DNA of 64,000 nucleotides from Symbiodinium natans (taxonomy: Eukaryota; Sar; Dinophyceae; Suessiales; Symbiodiniaceae): assembly GCA_905221605.1 (NCBI GenBank), contig CAJNDS010002634.1, positions 1,346,546-1,410,545 on the forward strand. The letters are read 5' to 3'. The translations under genes and the position numbers were made by a program. This document shows positions 1 to 12,100 of the stretch, piece after piece. The notes under the pieces were generated by a model, which was not told the DNA's origin, ran no database searches, and was given only the letters and a program-made list of their open reading frames with translations. Positions within the stretch are counted from its first letter, which is position 1. Each line of letters begins with the position of its first letter.

Positions 1-475
1 CTAGAACCCTAGAACCCTAAAACCCTAAAACCCGAAAACCTAAACCAAACCCTAAACCCTGAAACCCTAAAACCCTAAACCCTAAACCCCAAAACCAAAC
101 CCTAAAACCCTAGAACCCTAAAACCCTAAACCCTAAACCAAACCCTAAAACCCTAAAACCCTAAAACCCTAAAACCCTAAAACCCCTGTTGAGGTATAAA
201 CCCTAAAAGCCTAAAACCCTAAAAGCCTAAAACCCTAAAACCCTAAAACCCTAAAACCCTAAAACCCTAGAACCCTAGAACCCTAGAACCTTAAAACCCT
301 AGAACCCTAGAACCCTAGAACCCTAGAACCCTAAAACCCTAAAGCCCTAAAACCCTAAAACCCTAAAACCCTAAAACCCTAAAACCCTAAAACCCTAAAC
401 CCTAAACCCTAAACCCTAAACCCTAAACCCTAAACCCTAAACCCTAAACCAAACCCTAAAACCCTAAAAAACCCT
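1..475. repeat. Degenerate CCCTAAA/CCCTAAAA/CCCTAGAA array
   Basis: About 475 bases of telomere-type repeats, mixing the 7-mer CCCTAAA, an 8-mer CCCTAAAA and a CCCTAGAA variant. A short non-repeat patch (CCCTGTTGAGGT) occurs near 186 and again near 472, just before the first exon-like island. The degeneracy and the downstream exons argue for an interstitial array rather than a chromosome end. Confidence 0.9.
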
Positions 476-481
476 GTTGAG

Positions 482-785
482 GTGGCCTGGGGCTACCACT
501 TCGAGACCTTGGCGCGCCGGCTGCAGCGCTCCCTGCAAAGCGAGGAATGCCTGAGCCTGGGCTTGCAGCGGCTAAGGGTTTAGGGTTTAGGGTTTAGGGT
601 TTAGGGTTTAGGGTTTAGGGTTTAGGGTTTAGGGTTTAGGGTTTAGGGTTTAGGGTTTAGGGTTTCACCTGAACAACCTCGGTCACAGGCAAGCTACCAA
701 AGGAGCCCTGAAGCAAGAAAGGGTTTAGGGTTTAGGGTGGGCGCATGTGTACGGCTTGGTGGTCCTAGCTGATGCTCTGAGTCAG
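482..785 (+). CDS. Exon fragments of an unidentified gene
   Basis: Three short open patches lie between telomere-type arrays. Exon 482-570 follows an AG|G acceptor and reads VAWGYHFETLARRLQRSLQS and onward, ending before a GC donor (GCTAAGGG). Exon 689-716 follows CACAG and continues in compatible phase as RQATKGALKQ. A third patch, about 736-785, follows TTTAG|GG and reads WAHVYGLVVLADALSQ; its phase with exon two is not resolved. Amphipathic leucine-rich helices are visible, but I recognise no family. The 5' part would lie outside the window or in the array. The introns consist almost wholly of TTTAGGG units, which is the pattern seen throughout the window. Confidence 0.5.
574..665. repeat. 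TTTAGGG array, intronic
   Basis: About 13 near-perfect TTTAGGG units form most of the predicted 118-bp intron between exon 482-570 and exon 689-716. Confidence 0.9.
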
Positions 786-786
786 G

Positions 787-1483
787 GTTTATAGGGTTTA
801 GGGTGTACAGACCCGGGTGGATCAAGAAAGTGTCGAGGGACTAAAGGAGGGACCCTTATGAGGGACCTTAGGGGTTATTTAGGGACTACTTCGGTATGCA
901 GGGGCTTTATAATGCATATGTAGGGGTTATGTCGGGGAATAACTTTGTCCCTTGGAGGGGTCTTTCATACCCCTGAAAAGTGGGAAAGAAGGTTTGGGGC
1001 TAAGTGTAATGTTAAGCGCTGTTGGGGTTTACATTGCACCTGTGCCCTTTGCACCTTGAAATGTAGACTTCCTAACCTCTAGAAGCCCTTTGGGTTTAAG
1101 GTGTATAACCCTTAGAAGATCAGCTGTAGGTTCAATATGTCCTGGTGTTTTTTGTTGGGGTTCTGCCGAAAGCTTTGTTAGGGAACCTTCATGGAGTTTA
1201 GACCCGGCACATAGAGCCGCAGCCCGTGCAAGCCGCCCATCAACCGCCAACCCCCTGAACCACCATCTCGCCGAATGGCTTACATTCGGCAGGCTAGGAA
1301 CAAACTTTTGCCCGCTCCCCCCCGACTATCAATCTTAAGCCCCTCTCATCACTACCTCCCCGCCCAAGAGATGCTCTAAACCCTCAACCTGAAAAAGTCT
1401 ATAGTATGTATGTATCAATATACATGTATGCAGATAAAGAAATACAAAAAACAAACAAAAATCTATGCATATATATATATATG

Positions 1484-1523
<40 letters not shown>

Positions 1524-2259
1524 TTTATTTATTTACTTATCTATTTAGTTATTTATATTATATAATATATATATATATATATTGAGTTATTGTTATGAGA
1601 GATATGTTTATTTGTTTTTTTGTTAACACGGTATGCCGGGTGCACGTCCATTAAGGACCGGCATCTTCGGTGCCCAGCCGGCCGCAGCCTGGCGAACGCA
1701 CGCCCCATGGCCAAGCAAGCGGCATGTGCGTTCCATGCTTTAGCGTGGGAGGGGTTTAGGGTTTTTGGGGTTTTTAGGGTTTTTAGGGTTTTTAAGGGTT
1801 TTAGGGTTTTTAGGGTTTTTAGGGGTTTAGGGGTTTAGCGTTTTGGGGTTTTAGGGTTTTGGGTTTAAGGTTCTGGGCCGATATGGGCCTTTGCTGGGCT
1901 CTGGGGCCTCAGGCTGTTGTCGGAACCCAGCGCCCGAATAAGATGCCAAGAGTTCTGCGACGATGTCATGAGAATGCGATCGTTGAGCTGCGCAGTTCTC
2001 CTCAACTTTAGGGTTTTGGGTTTAGGGGTGCAGTTTTGCAGGTGTGTGAAGTGGGGGGGTTCCTTTCTGGCAGTCACCAAGTCCCAGTTGCAAAAAAGGT
2101 TTAGCGTTCATGCAGGTGTCATTGTTCGACGGAGGCGTTGCTTTTGGCTTGACTGAAGGTGACGGATGAGCTCCCGCACGTCTTGGAGCACCTCCGCGTG
2201 TGTCAGAGCAACCCAGAAGGCTGGTGTTTTGGGGCAGTCGGGTAGCGCTTAGGGACCAT
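787..2259. other. No confident gene; AT microsatellite inside
   Basis: The stretch holds scattered TTTAGGG/TTTTTAGGG runs (1750-1870), an AT-rich microsatellite at about 1460-1590, and short patches that read open (for example LEHLRVCQSNPEGWCFG near 2184). None has paired splice signals good enough to call. Confidence 0.5.
1460..1590. repeat. TA/TATATG microsatellite
   Basis: Long (TA)n interrupted by ATTT tetramers. Similar TA microsatellites recur near 7389, 17935, 39395, 40310 and 63236. Confidence 0.85.
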
Positions 2260-2404
2260 ACTTGGAGGTTCATGGTACTTAATTGCCCAATTAAAACTGT
2301 ACTTCTAACTCAGCTATAGCCACGTTAGGGCACTTAAGTCACTTAAGGGCCTTACAAGTGGGTTCTCAGTGCAGTTATTATTGGGTTATAAGTACCTCCA
2401 AGTA
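2260..2404. mobile_element. MITE family B, copy 1
   Basis: Terminal inverted repeats begin ACTTGGAGGTTCATGGTACT and end in AAGTACCTCCAAGT; the interior holds GGGTTATAAGTA-type palindromic sequence. Four further copies are at 8342, 10453, 20847 and 33185. No coding capacity. Confidence 0.8.
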
Positions 2405-2429
2405 AGGTGTAGGCAAAAGGGGTTTTAGG

Positions 2430-2642
2430 TTGAGGGAGTTCAAAAAGGTTGAGGGGTTTCAGGTGTTCGGAGGGGTGCTGGCTTCATATAGAGCCGAGGG
2501 GGCTTTCGACCGAGTCCTATGGACAGGTCTAAAGATCACAGTCTCTTGGGACGCCTGTTCACATGAGGAAGATAGGACCATGTGGCCGGTAGATACATTC
2601 AGACTCATGACTGGCAAGCCGTTTTTGCTACAGTTGCCACAG
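2430..2642 (+). CDS. Exon-like open patch, product unknown
   Basis: An open stretch reading through GVLASYRAEGAFDRVLWTG and MWPVDTFRLMTGKPFLLQLP ends at CCACAG|GTGCGG, a plausible GT donor. The composition looks coding compared with the flanking TTTAGGG runs. There is no recognised domain and no clear acceptor, so it could be an exon of an upstream gene or chance. Confidence 0.3.
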
Positions 2643-3122
2643 GTGCGGTGGACCAGTCCTTCCCTGAGGGCATCCGCGCGATATTGATTAAAAAGATAGC
2701 TTAGGGTTTAGCGTTTAGGGTTTAGGGTTTAGGGGCTTCGAGGTGATCATTGTTGGCCAGTCATGTGATCCCAGAGAATCTGATTCGACGGGCTGGCCAT
2801 CCGGAAGCGCATGAGTGCTTGCCCAATTTGCTCAGTCATCCAAGCAAGTTCTTGAGTTTGGAATCACCTCCCTTAGACCATGGAAAAGAGGACCTTCATG
2901 CTACGCATGTACATTGGAGTCACACCTTCATAACTTCAGAATCAGAGAGAGAGAGAGAGAGAGAAAAAAATGTAAACGTGGAGAAGAAGAAGAAGAAGAG
3001 GAGATGTGAGCAGCAAAAGTACCACTCTGAATCTTCTTGCATCGTAGTCGCCGACCATTTTATGCACACGTACAAATTCTCGGTCGGACATGAGAGTTTG
3101 AGCTGAGCTGCACTCCTCCACC

Positions 3123-6100
3123 ATGGCCCGGCGGCTTTGCTTGCTGGCTGCAGTGGCAGCCGCCCTGCTTCGCGCCGGCTGCTTCGTTGGGGTCCAGCTG
3201 TTCCCTTCACGCGTGTTTTGGCTGGCACTTTAGCATGGAAGGGTTTAGGGTTTAGGGTCTGCGCAGGCTTGTTAACTGTTGTGCCGAGTTCGCACAGGAT
3301 GAACAGACTCCAAGTTCTGAAAGCCAGACTGTCGCATCTGGACATGTCACTCCTACTTGTAAAGAGGATCTTGAAAGTTTGTGGAGGTGCGCGCCAAGTC
3401 ACTAAAGATCCTTGCCGATTTTTCTTTAAATGCTTCGATCGAAGGGTGGGGGAGACATTCCATTTTCAAAGAGACGAAATGGACAGGTTGATATCTACGG
3501 AAGCCTTGCGTAGCAATATGGGTTGTTTTCGTAGCAACATAAGCTGAGAACCCCGAAAACTGTAACCAACAAAAAGTGGCGTGGGGGGGGGTTCTTTTTT
3601 TGCCTCGGCTTGCGAAAGCTGGCAGGCACAGGATGTTTTCCGTAGCAAACAGGGGTTCCTTCAAAGGCCTTAACTTACAGAAAATGACAAAGTCAGGAAA
3701 CTGAACAAGCCCGGAAGCAACTTTGGATGGGGCTTTGATTTGGGTTTGACAGGTGTGATGTGCCTGTTTCCGAAAATTAGGGGTACCTTACTGGAGTCCT
3801 TGTTATGAGGGAACCCTACTACTTGGGGTCTTTATTCGGGGTCCCTGATCTTCGTAACCCCCATATGTCTAGCTGAAGGTTGAAGATTTTTAGAACAGTG
3901 TTGGTGAGATCTTCAATCTCAAGCTCGAGATTGTGAAATGGCGTTTAAAGTGACATTATCAAGGCTCCCGGCTGAAAACCGAAGATCCCCCGCAGACAGC
4001 AGTAGTGAGGGTTCCGAAAAACCATAGCATCGTTTCGTGAGGCGTACCACATTGTAAGGAGTATACTGGAATAGAGACCCGGAAAGGGCAAATGACCCCC
4101 CGCATAGCACATGAGCCTTTCACTAGATAACCCTTATAAGGGGAAGCGTGAGGAATCTTCTGGGATCCTTGATTGACATGTTCATACTTCGGCTTACAAG
4201 AGACATGTATTTCGAGGCCCCAGAAACGCCAAACCCAAAGTAACGCCAAGTTGGCCCTAAATTGCCCCCAACCCCGAAGCCCTACAACCCAACAAGTATA
4301 ATTATCCCTCAAACCCACAAAGCCCGAAACCCTAAAATGGCCTGCCTGGAGGGTGTCGAAAGAATCCTAAGCCCTAAACCCTAGACCCCGGAACCCCTAA
4401 AGCCCAAACCCTAAACCTCGCAACCCCTAAAGCCCTGAACCCTAAGCCCCCCGCAATCCCTAAACCCCTGAATCCCTGAGCCCTAAACCCAAACATAGAG
4501 GTCGGAATTCATTACGAATAGTATTCCCTTATGGGCCTTTTAAAGATACGCGACAATAAACCCCAAAACCCTACTTTAATATTACATATTAAGGCCCCTA
4601 TATGAATGCTTTTGAAGGTGGCTCGGCCTCCGAGGGTGTCGGGGCATTCCACGGCTCGTGCATTGCTGCAGGATGGTGGATGGTTTTAGGGCTCGGGGTT
4701 TAGGGTTTAGGGTTTAGGGTTTAGGGTTTAGGGTTTAGGGTTTAGGGTTTAGGGTTTAGGGTTTAGGGTTTAGGGTTTAGGGTTTAGGGTTTAGGCGGGT
4801 TTGGACTAGGGTGCCCCCCTACTGTAGAGTTTCACTTAAACCAACACTTCAGACTGTTTCTGACGCCGGCATGGAGCTGAGTTCCGGTTTCAAAAGGGTT
4901 TAGGGTTCAAAAAAAGGTTCAGGGTTCGGGGCTTAGGGTTCAAAAGTTTAGGGTGGTCGGTCTGCAGCCGCTGCTGTTGTGAGACGCGCGCTTCCGCTGC
5001 AGCTGGCACCTCAGGGAGCTTCAGTTTGAAGAAGGGCTGTTGCCACTCAAAAGAAAGGAGGATTTGGGGTTTTGGGGATTTGGGTTTAGGGTTTAGGGTT
5101 TTAGGGTTTTAGGGTTTTAGGGTTTTAGGGTTTTAGGGTTTTAGGGTTTTAGGGTTTTAGGGTTTTAGGGTTTTAGGGTTTTAGGGTTTTAGGGTCTGGT
5201 TTGCGAGAGGTTTAGGGTATAGGGTTTAGGGCTTAGGGTTTAGGGTTTAGGGTTTTCATCAGAAGCATCAGACGACCAGCTGCTGCTTTTCTCGCATGAC
5301 GGTGACAGGACCAGCTCATTGAGCCCCTTGTCGATTTTGCCGGAAATGGCCCGGACCTCAACTTCTGGGCCGGAGGACCTATGAAGGGTGCGAGGGAGGG
5401 AGGAGTTGAGGCACACTTGCCAAACTCTGGCATGTCAGCATCTTCACGTCACAGCCGCCCGGTGAACTTTGCCTGCAGGCACGGCATTTGCAGTGAGCGA
5501 TGCTGTGCTGGCAGATGCAACACCGGCGATACAGACCATGAAGTACGAGGCCGCCCCACGACTCGGGAGGATAGCCGGGCGACCATGAATCTACGAATCA
5601 GCACAGAGTGTGATGGTTCTTCAGCAAGCACAAGATTCAAAAAAGGTTTATAGGGGCTTAAACGTATACCTAGCACTCCCTGCGGCCTTCCCTGGGGCCT
5701 CGTCTCACAGCGGGTCGTCGGGGTGTTTTTGCAGTGCATCTCTTGTCAGGTGCCAACCTTCAGCCCAGGACGGGCTTTTGGGATTGGAGGGACTCCCAAG
5801 CTTGTGTCGGACCTGGTCCTACAAACCCTCAACCCTAAACCCTAAACCCTAAACCCTAAACCACATCCCTGAACAAGGTTGTAGCATGTAGGCCAAGAAG
5901 CGCCCAGTGCTCACAAGAACCAAGTCGAAACTTTGCAACATCCGAGCTCGCATTGTCCACTTACTCGCATCGACTGTAAAGCCCTAAACAGTATTCCCAA
6001 CATCCCTAATTACATCCCTGAACCCCCCCCCACCCCCCACCCCTGAACTCCAAACCTCGACAGCCAGGATTTGTGGTCGACGGGGTCATCAGCACAGAGG

Positions 6101-9100
6101 CCTTGGGGGACTTGATCTGACCGGGCTCCAGCCTCCTCTTGCGCTAGAAGCTGAATCCCTTCCCCCCCTACATGGTGGTTTCCGAATTGGGGGGGGTACC
6201 TTATTGGGGTCCGTATTGTAAGTGAAAACCCTTTGGGCTATTTTAGGGGTCCCTTGAATGTATCCACCCCTTCATGTTCAAAAGTCCCCCAGGATGTGTT
6301 GCATGGTATACTGGAAGGGGCATGTCGACCTCTCCGTGGCTGGGGGATGGAGGGGGGACCCAGGAGGGAACTCTTGAACCACATCAGCTCACTATCAGGG
6401 GTCGAGGTGTGAAGCCCCTGAATCCCTAAACCCTTTCTCCGGGCTTCAGGTCGATATGTTTGGCTTATTACGGGTTCAGGGTTTGGGGCTTGTTTTTGGC
6501 TTAGTCTTGAGGGTTCAGGGTTTACGGCTTATTAGGGCGCATGTTGGGTTGTTAGTGTTTAAAACTATGGGGTCTCGAGGGCCCATCGGATGGTTGAGAT
6601 TCGAGAGGTTGGGGGTCGAGCCCCCAATGCACTTTTCGGGCTCTGGGATGGTTTTTGAAACCTGAACTCCTTCAAAACATGCCGCGACCTCGCAATACCA
6701 GGAGTTCTCGGAACACAACCTGAACGATTGGGCAGGATGAGCGAGCCTTTGTATCCTGAAGCACTAGTTACCCCTCAAAACTCTGACCCTGTGTCCCCCC
6801 CACATTCCTAAGCCCTGAAAGCCTCAACAGCCACGAAAGCCTCTGTCAAGCACTTCAGAGACCCTTCACCCCCCTCCCCCCCCGTCCCTGCTCCCCCCTG
6901 CCACCAGCCCCGGAGTTCAGGATTGCCAGCAGCTGGTCCAGCTGTGCGAAGACATCGGCTTCCGAACTCGCTGGAGTCAGGTGCTTGAATGTGGACAAGC
7001 TTAATGGGGGGGCGCTCACAGAGGGTTGGCTTCCTGAACCCTAAACCTCAAACCCTAAACCCTAAACCCTAAACCCTAAACCCTAAACCCTAAACCTTTT
7101 TCGCCGCGAAGCGTCCTTGCAGGTGGGTGCCGTGACACTCTACATGCCCGAGCAGTTCTCGAATCATATCTTTGAGAGGCTGCCCTTCGGCTTCGACCTC
7201 TTGGATTGCCCTAAACCCTAAACCCTAAACCCTAAACCCTAAACCCTAAACCCTAAACCCTAAGCCCAAACCTGGGGTTGATGGGTGTGTTAGAACACGG
7301 CGTGGCGGCACCTGGAAGATCATCACCGTTGACATGTCTAGCATTTGTTTATCTGGAAGTATCCTTAAAACAAGACATATAAATATGGATATATATATAT
7401 ATATATACATATCTATATATTCATACATATATATATATATGCAAGCATGTAGATATAGGGTTCACGATTGACCAGAGCTTCGAGTGCTCAGAGCGAGCCA
7501 GGGCTTGTTGGTCGGGATGTCGGTCTTCAAAAAGCGAGGCCTCGCAGGTTCTCTTCCTGTCCGCCAAGTTTAGGGTGTAGGGTTTAGGGTTTAGGGTTTA
7601 GGGGTTAGGGTTTAGGGTTTAGGGTTTAGGGTAACTTGTATGTCCTCCAAACTCAAAGTTTCACGATGCCTCCAAGCCGCCGAGAAGCAGTTTATATGAT
7701 CCCGAAAAAACAAGAGAAGCCAATCCTCTGCATCCCGCGTCAGACCTTGTTTGGAACCATCAATCGTTCCCAGAGTGCCTCCCGTTGTTCTTGTCGGCTA
7801 GCTGAAGCTAAGTTACAATGGTAGGCTTACATATAGAGCACCCTTGTTTTCATCTAAGGACAAAGCTTGGGATGTTCCCCCCTTATACTAACATATACTA
7901 ACATATACTAACAGTGTTCAATGGGGATTATAGTAACTCTTACCATAGTCCCTCTTAAGGACGGTTAGTATAAGGGGGAACGTCCCAAAGGATAAACCCT
8001 AAGTTCCCAAGAATCAAAAAAACCTTCAGGAAGCCCTTCTTGCCGGACCACTTTGGCGGCCGACCCATTGGCATCCATCGCCGCGGCTCAGTGCAAGATG
8101 CCCGTAACACCCTTGACCCACAGGGTTCAGGGTTCAAGGGATTTCATAAGGGTTCTTTTTGGTTTAATTGAAGTGTTAGTCAACAAAAAAGGGATTGAGG
8201 GCTTAAGGCTTCCAATTAGTTTACAGGGTTCTAGGGTTTCACCAACCCAGAACCCTAAGCGCTGGACCTTATAAACCCTAAACCCTAATCCGGGTGACCC
8301 CTGTGCTTCCTCCACGGCTGTGCCGCCGTTTTACAGGGTTCACTTGAAGGTTCATGGGTAACTGTAAGTATGTTATATAAGTGCCCTAGAGAAGGCTATG
8401 ACCAGTTAGAAGTACAGTTTACCCTACTTCTAGCCCCCACTTAGAGCTACCCATGAACCTCCAAGCAAGAGCAGATCCTAAACTCTAAACCCTGAACCCC
8501 AAACCCATGGCGGCTTAGTCGATGTGATGGGTGCTGTTTGGGAACCTCTGTAAATCGTAGTTTTCCTTATCGTTTAGCTACGAAGTACCAAAAGGCCCCC
8601 TTTTGTTATTGAACTCCCATACGCAAACTCGCCTGTGGCTAAGGGTGGGCCGTGCTCAAGTATGAGAAGGGCCAGTATCTGAATCCCCACATCGATGGGC
8701 ACACCCCGGGCACTGTGCGCATAGGCGGGGGTCGGGAGCGCACCTTCACTCCGACAGCACTAAGCCGTTCTCATGCACGAACCATGTGTCTGAGCAAGAA
8801 CTTCATACCCTCAACCCTAAAACCTAAACCCTAAACCCCTATCAGGCTAGATAGTTGTGTCCCAGCAGGAAATGAGCTGCAGAAGGAGACGGGCACGCGC
8901 TCCTACATGTCCTGCCTCTTCTGGCTGAGCGACGACGTGGAGGGAGGCATGGTCCTTTTTGGGGGCGGGGGGGGGGAGGGGGGTGGCAACCAAAACAGTC
9001 CTGTTTGAAGAGGAGCCAAATTCAACCTGGCATACATACATACAAAAATGAAAAAATATATGTATATTTGTTTTTTAAACATATAAAAAAATATATACAT

Positions 9101-12100
9101 ATATGTGTGTATTCAGAGCGCGGGAGCAGGTGGGGGAGGAGATTCGTGAACTTCTGTCCAGGGCTTCGATCTGTGATGTCTGACCCAGGCGAGACCGTGT
9201 TCACATACCCGCAGGGGGGGACCTGGGTGGCGATTCCGCCAAAGCACTCTCGGCCGCAAATGAAACAGGGTTAATATTTCTGTTATTGGTGAGCGTATAA
9301 AAGGTTCCTTTTAAAGATTGCTGAGTGTATATCTTGGGTGTCCTTTTGGGGATACAAGAAATATGAACTCTACATCAAATGCGAAATCCTAAGGCTTATG
9401 GGGCTTTGTGTTCTTGGGTGTGCATGTAAGCGTATGCTGGCAGATTGCCACCGCAACCCTCAAGCCCTATGTAGAACTGGGGTTGGGCAGATTTGGCTAA
9501 ATCACTCAAGCAATCTTCAAGCCGGAAGTGGTTGAGTAGCTTTCTTTCCTCGTGCTGCGACTCTACAAACCTTGAGGATTCAAGTGTAGGTTTAGTTTTA
9601 CTACTGCGGGTTTGGGATTTAGGGCTCAAGGCGCGAACCCAAGAAGGCTGCTGCGCAACTGGCTTAACGGAAGTAAAGGGTGTAATGCGCGTAAATCCCG
9701 GCAGAACTGCCAAGATTCCCGGATGGAAGAAGAGTCTTTTCAAGGGTCTAAAGGGCTTGAACGGGCTAGAGGTCTCAGAGGTTAAAGGGTTTCGGGCTTA
9801 GGGCCTTAAAGGGTCATGGGTGTCTTGGTTTATGGCCCAAGGGGCTAAGGGGGTTAGGGTTCAGGGCTTTAGGGTTTAGTCCAGGCAGGGTGCAACGGTT
9901 GCTTGAAGGGTTTAAGGGATTAAGGGTTCAGCCCCCTAAGCCCTAAAATCAGAAACCTCCTTTAGTGTTTAAACTTAGGACGGGTGCCGCGCTCTTGTTC
10001 TTCCATGGGCAGAACGCGGTCAACAACCCCATGCACTATGGTGGCGACGTGACCCTTGGTAGCCTGATGGGGTTCGGTTTAGGGTTTGGGACGTGGACTT
10101 TTCCTGGAAGTGCTGAGTGAGTACTGGTTAGGGCACAGGGGTTTTTAGGGTTTTGAGATCTTAAGGGTTGTAGGGAGTTGTAGCGGTTTTGAGAGGCCAT
10201 GCTGCAATTGGGGCATTGGGACTTTGGGGCTGGGAGCTCTGGAGTTTCATTTGGATTTAGGGTTTGGGGTTTAGGGTTCAGGGTTTGGGGTTTAGGGTAT
10301 AGGGTTAGGCTTGAAAGGTTCAGTGCTATTGCAGCCTCTGTGGTGCTGCCAAGCCTGCGCGCACGTAGCACACGCAAACTCGCAGCCTCGAGGCCCAGGT
10401 CCAAACTGCCATACGGCTCCTCCGCATGCAACTCAGAGACCTTCGCCTCAATGCTTGGAGGCTCATGGTACTTCAGAACCCAGTTGTAACTGCACTTATA
10501 ACCCAATTATACGCACATTAGTGCACTCAAGGCGCTCTAAGTACAGTTATAAATTGGGTTATAAGTAGCATGAACCTCCAAGTGGGGGTGCGGCCTATTC
10601 CCTAAACGGCCCCCTACACTCCCTGAAGCCCCAAAACAAGCAAGCAGCCTGAGCTTTCCACCGCAGGAAGTCCGGAGTCAAGTACCTGGCCTCCTGTCTG
10701 CAGATTTAGGGTTTAGGGTTTAGGGCTTAGGGTTTAGGGTTTAGGGTATAGGGTATAGGGTATAGGGTAGAAGTTATGAAAATGAATATCCGTTTCTTCA
10801 ATGACCGCCTTTCATCCCTGAAGCCCCCACCCTTGGGTCTCGAAAGTCAGCTTTGAATTGGAAAAAGTCGAACGCCTCAAAAGCTTCCACTTGCAAGTGC
10901 ATAACTACTATTTGCTTAAGAACCCACCTGAAAAAAAAAGAAGTAGAATGATCCCTATATTGCCCTTATAAGATTTGTTTGTGATTTTTTGGCGGTTCTT
11001 AAGCATATAGTAGACAAAGGTACTTTCCTGGATCGGGCCGCGCTGTCGTGAAGGGAAATACCCCCGTCATGGGACAAACTTAAGCACTGAATCCCAACAG
11101 ATCAAGGCCTCAAAGTACCCTAAACCCTAAACCCTAAACCCTAAACCCTAAACCCTCACTCCCTACACTCGGCCCTCTACTCTTTTGCACTGCGCACCTT
11201 GTGCCGAAGTCCTACTGATGTTTTTCATGGGAAAGGACTCCATGTTGCGGTTTGAGGTTGAGAGCTGGGATGTTCCCCCTTATACTAACAGTTTAGGGTT
11301 TAGGGTTTAGGGTTAGTTTGGGTCAAGCCATTTTGGCTCAAGGAGCCGTTATGGTTACGAGGCCCAAACTGGGCAAGCCCCTGCATTGAATTCACACTGT
11401 GGCTTGGAAAGTGCTGCCATGGATGCTCGGTAGACGAAACTGTTGTCATGTTTGGGTTTCGCAGAGCGCACTGCAAAGAAGCTGGGAGGGGACTCTGCCA
11501 TTCGATTCATCAAGATGGCGCGTGTTGCTCTCTTGCAGATGGATGACCAGCCGGCTCGAAGGAACAGGCAGATGATCCACCTGGATTTATGTTTGCCAGT
11601 GGCCCACGCTAGCCCTGGTCGACATGCGGAGTGCCAAACCTGCGAGGAGGTCTTGACGCGAACCCAGTTTGAGGCTTTCATGAAATCTACAATTGACAAC
11701 TTCATGTCAACACTGGAGAATATGCAAAAACTCATGGAACAAAATGTAGCCACCATCCTCGATTTGCGTCGGCAGCTTGATGAACAGGATGCTGGGGAGA
11801 AGTTGGACACTGCAAGCAGCTATCATCCTTATGCTGCGAGTGCTGCCGGCATGCGTCCGCAGCAGGAAGCTGCGTGCTCCCACGTGTTGCCACTAGCTTC
11901 TTCAGACGATAAAGCTCCACCCTCGAGCCATTTGCAACTCCTTAGGGACCGTCACGTGAAGATGAAGATAGAATGAGAGAGCAGCAGCGGCGTCATGATC
12001 GAACTCTTTTGGATCTTGTCTACGTCGGCTGTCGGCTGCACAGTCGTGAGAGCCTTGTCGAACTCTTTTGGTGAGGCAGCAACGACCCTTCTTCTATCAG

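Noticed and set aside
1-475. A true chromosome end (telomere)
   Set aside because: The array is degenerate, has several unit types, is followed at once by exon-like sequence, and many equal or better arrays lie further in.
1620-1838. ORF ending in RVFRVFRVFKGF-type repeats
   Set aside because: The C-terminal half is translated TTTTTAGGG repeat; similar pseudo-peptides occur at every array.
2920-3402. 160-residue minus-strand ORF with FFFFF and SLSLSLS runs
   Set aside because: It is the reverse of a GA microsatellite and of the signal-peptide exon; composition is not protein-like.
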